From positions 1 through 7,988 of the forward strand of contig CALGIV010000164.1 in the NCBI GenBank assembly GCA_937914785.1: a stretch of DNA of 7,988 nucleotides, given 5' to 3'. The notes under the pieces are model-generated. The model saw only the letters and a program-made list of their open reading frames with translations. It did not search any database and was not told the DNA's origin. Each line of letters opens with the position of its first letter. The first letter of the stretch is position 1. This DNA comes from an uncultured Eubacteriaceae bacterium (GTDB lineage Bacteria > Bacillota > Clostridia > Eubacteriales > UBA1433). The translations under genes and the position numbers were made by a program. Shown here piece after piece: positions 6,393 to 7,988 of the stretch.

Positions 6393-6407
6393 CTGAACAG
6401 CGTTCAG
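6393..6407. repeat. Palindrome downstream of the pentapeptide-repeat gene
   Basis: CTGAAC-AGC-GTTCAG is a perfect inverted repeat that extends by three more pairs (TGT/ACA) beyond one mismatch. It lies about 40 bases after the stop of the minus-strand gene at 6449, so it may be its terminator, but no U-run follows. It could also be a protein-binding site upstream of the TetR gene. The rest of 6287-6448 shows nothing recognisable. Confidence 0.4.
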
Positions 6408-6448
6408 CACAAAGTAAAAATTATTCCGGTAAGCCGCAGGTGATGGCC

Positions 6449-7102
6449 TTATTCAACGATCAATCCCATCAGTTTTGCCAGCTCCGCAGCTTGATAGGTA
6501 TCTACCGTAGCGCCGTTGAGTTCTTCTCCGCGGTTTGAGGTGACGATGTTTTCGATATTGCAGGTTGTCAAATTTAAGCCTTTGAGCGGCGTTTGAAAGA
6601 AATTTGCCTTTTGAAAATTTGCGTTTTCAACGGCAAGAGCTTTATTCATACAGTGCGTGAGCGCGGCATCGACAAAGCCGCTGTCTTTGATGAGCACTTT
6701 GTTAAACGTGCTGTAACTCAAATCGGCATATTGAAAATTCACATCAATGAAGCGGGTATGCTTGATGTTGCTGTCGGAAAAATCCGTTCCGACGGCTTTG
6801 ACGGAAGAGAAATGACATCGGTTGAAAAAGCATTTATTGAATTTGCTCGTCGACAGATCGCAGGCCGTAAAGAGGACATCGGTAAAGCTGCAGTTTGAAA
6901 AGTCGCAATCGATGAAAAGGCAGTTTTCAAAATAAACATTTTCATAAGTAAACTCGATGAGATCCCGGTCTTCTATAATGCGGCAGTCTTTGAAGTGCAT
7001 ATAACAAAGGCGCGCGTCTTTTTCGTAGCTTTCGTTGACACTTGAAAGAAAATCCTGCTTATGAAGTTCCTCGACGGCGACATTTGGTTGCTGGATAAAC
7101 AT
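6449..7102 (-). CDS. Pentapeptide-repeat protein, Qnr-like in length
   Basis: The 217-residue protein has tandem five-residue repeats with central Phe or Leu from about residue 47 to 185 (for example CDFSN CSFTD, TDFSD SNIKH, ADLSY STFNK, ANFQK ANFFQ), which should fold as a right-handed quadrilateral beta-helix. It closes with a short C-terminal segment, LNGATVDTYQAAELAKLMGL, typical of stand-alone cytoplasmic pentapeptide proteins. There is no signal peptide. Length and layout are like Qnr and McbG, which mimic DNA and protect gyrase, but the repeats do not allow a functional call. AGGAG lies five bases before the start. The gene is monocistronic, bounded by a terminator upstream and a weak hairpin downstream. 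Many cysteines occur within the repeats. Confidence 0.88.
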   Translation of the reverse strand: MFIQQPNVAVEELHKQDFLSSVNESYEKDARLCYMHFKDCRIIEDRDLIEFTYENVYFENCLFIDCDFSNCSFTDVLFTACDLSTSKFNKCFFNRCHFSSVKAVGTDFSDSNIKHTRFIDVNFQYADLSYSTFNKVLIKDSGFVDAALTHCMNKALAVENANFQKANFFQTPLKGLNLTTCNIENIVTSNRGEELNGATVDTYQAAELAKLMGLIVE

Positions 7103-7161
7103 AGTGGCTCCTTTTAAAACAACTGTGCAATGGCCTTATCATCGTATCATAAAAAACAATG

Positions 7162-7187
7162 AAAGTCGATGGAGAGCCATCGACTTT
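7162..7187 (-). terminator. Rho-independent terminator after the Ig-like gene
   Basis: AAAGTCGATGG (7162-7172) pairs perfectly with CCATCGACTTT (7177-7187) around a four-base loop. On the minus strand it is followed by CATTGTTTTTTATG and it lies 30 bases after the stop of the gene at 7218. It separates that gene from the pentapeptide-repeat gene, whose promoter must lie between about 7105 and 7160. Confidence 0.8.
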
Positions 7188-7217
7188 TATGAGTTCTACG
7201 AAAGAGAGCTTGTAAGG

Positions 7218-7556
7218 TCAAATTAAATCGACCTTTCGTTCAAGCACCTGAGTAGTTCCGTCGGTGCAGGTATATGCTGCCGTGATGGAAGAGCGATACT
7301 TTAGCGTAAGGTCATATGGTTTGAAGCTAAACCACCGCCCATAATGGTCGATATGTGTTTGGCTTTCGCGTCCGTCGGGCCAGGTAATTGTAACGATGCA
7401 GCCTGGCAGACCTCTGCCGGATGCACCGAATGAAGAAATATAGATGCGATCGAATGAAAAAGCATATTTCTTTTTTGATGTGCGGCGTTTTGTCGACGCG
7501 TGTTTTTCGGCAGGCTCTGCCGATTGCTGTGGTTCGTTATCCTCGTAAAAAATCAT
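7218..7556 (-). CDS. Small protein with a single Ig-like domain, function unknown
   Basis: The 112-residue product has an acidic N-terminus, then a basic linker (KHASTKRRTSKKK, 18-30), then one beta-rich domain at about 35-112. In the domain, GRGLPGCIVTITWPDGRE and HIDHYGRWFSF follow the pattern of bacterial Ig-like modules (G.PGA.V.V..PDG......D..G.W). Such modules normally occur in tandem in large exported adhesins. Here there is one copy, no signal peptide and no anchor, so the protein seems cytoplasmic. AAGGA lies about eight bases upstream of the ATG. It follows the HAD gene by 74 bases without an obvious terminator, so cotranscription is likely. The domain match rests on pattern alone. 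Confidence 0.75.
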   Translation of the reverse strand: MIFYEDNEPQQSAEPAEKHASTKRRTSKKKYAFSFDRIYISSFGASGRGLPGCIVTITWPDGRESQTHIDHYGRWFSFKPYDLTLKYRSSITAAYTCTDGTTQVLERKVDLI

Positions 7557-7630
7557 GGGGAGTTCCTTCTTTCTTTGAAATTACATTCCCATGATATGCT
7601 TGGCCGAGTTTATAGGTTCGTCCAATCGGT

Positions 7631-7988
7631 TTAAAGCAATGCAGCGATATCGTTTAACGACGGAACACAGGCGAACAACAGCGCGCTTGTTTTTTCGTCC
7701 GGCTGCAGTAAGTCCGGTACCATAACGACTTTAAGCCCTGCGCGGTATGCGCTCGTAATCCCGGCGGGCGAATCTTCGACGGCCAGGGCTGTATGGGGGC
7801 TTATGTTAAGCTTGGTACACGCTTTTAGGTAGATGTCGGGCTCCGGTTTTCCACGTGTGATCATATCGCCCGTAATAATAGCGGCAAAGCGGTCGCTTAA
7901 GCCGGCCTTATGTAAATAAAATGCTGCTTTTTTACGACTTGTCGATGTGGCGATGGCGGCAGGCGGTACACCGGTGGAATTCAACACC
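7631..7988 (-). CDS. HAD-superfamily hydrolase, beta-phosphoglucomutase-like (partial, N-terminus off window)
   Basis: About 119 C-terminal residues are visible. They show HAD motif II (IATSTSRKKA), the motif III lysine in TRGKPEPDIY, and motif IV with the paired acidic residues in AVEDSPAGITSAYRAGLKVV. This is the usual C-terminal half of subfamily IA phosphatases and beta-phosphoglucomutases. The nucleophile motif DxDxT and the cap domain would lie beyond the right edge. The reading frame is open to the end of the window, so the apparent GTG start at 7987 is internal. The substrate cannot be told from this part. Confidence 0.9.
   Translation of the reverse strand, partial: VLNSTGVPPAAIATSTSRKKAAFYLHKAGLSDRFAAIITGDMITRGKPEPDIYLKACTKLNISPHTALAVEDSPAGITSAYRAGLKVVMVPDLLQPDEKTSALLFACVPSLNDIAALL

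Noticed and set aside
6393..6407. SOS (LexA) box reading of GAAC-AGC-GTTC
   Set aside because: The Firmicutes LexA site needs four bases between the arms (GAACNNNNGTTC), and only three are present.
6326..6538. Plus-strand ORF of 70 codons at the end of the pentapeptide gene
   Set aside because: No RBS or domain, and half of it is antisense to the pentapeptide-repeat coding region.
7987..7988. GTG at 7987 as the start of the HAD gene
   Set aside because: The frame is open to the window edge and the visible part lacks the HAD nucleophile motif, so the gene is truncated by the window.

Overview
The window looks like the chromosome of a Bacillota (Firmicutes) bacterium. The leucine genes are headed by a T-box riboswitch, Shine-Dalgarno sites are strong AGGAG-type sequences, and base composition is moderate. 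A gut or oral anaerobe, perhaps a Negativicute, would fit the gene mix, but that placement is inference and nothing here proves it. No rRNA, tRNA, CRISPR array, insertion sequence or phage gene was seen.

Bases 1-2675 (minus strand) hold the start of a leucine operon. A consensus promoter drives a roughly 300-base leucine T-box leader with a CUC specifier. It is followed by leuA (2-isopropylmalate synthase, a short form lacking the leucine-sensing C-terminal domain) and by leuC (isopropylmalate dehydratase large subunit), which runs off the left edge. With no feedback domain, the T-box is the only leucine control visible here.

Bases 2676-3025 contain no convincing gene. They hold two hairpins, probably terminators, and a 19-codon ORF with a very good ribosome binding site. 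That ORF may be the decayed 5' end of a transporter gene.

Bases 3026-6300 form the most interesting unit. A SPASM-type radical SAM enzyme (minus) is divergent from a gene (plus) whose product is a clear paralogue of it. The paralogue has lost the whole cluster-binding loop with CxxxCxxC, the GGEP motif and almost all of the C-terminal cysteines, so it looks like a radical-SAM pseudoenzyme. A TetR-family regulator converges on it with 8 bases between the stops. Palindromes near the radical SAM start and at the TetR promoter are candidate operators. I infer a TetR-controlled enzyme/pseudoenzyme pair of unknown substrate.

Bases 6301-7988 (minus strand) hold a pentapeptide-repeat protein of about Qnr length, a terminator, a small protein with a single Ig-like domain and a basic N-terminal tail, and the C-terminal part of a HAD-superfamily (beta-phosphoglucomutase-like) phosphatase that runs off the right edge.
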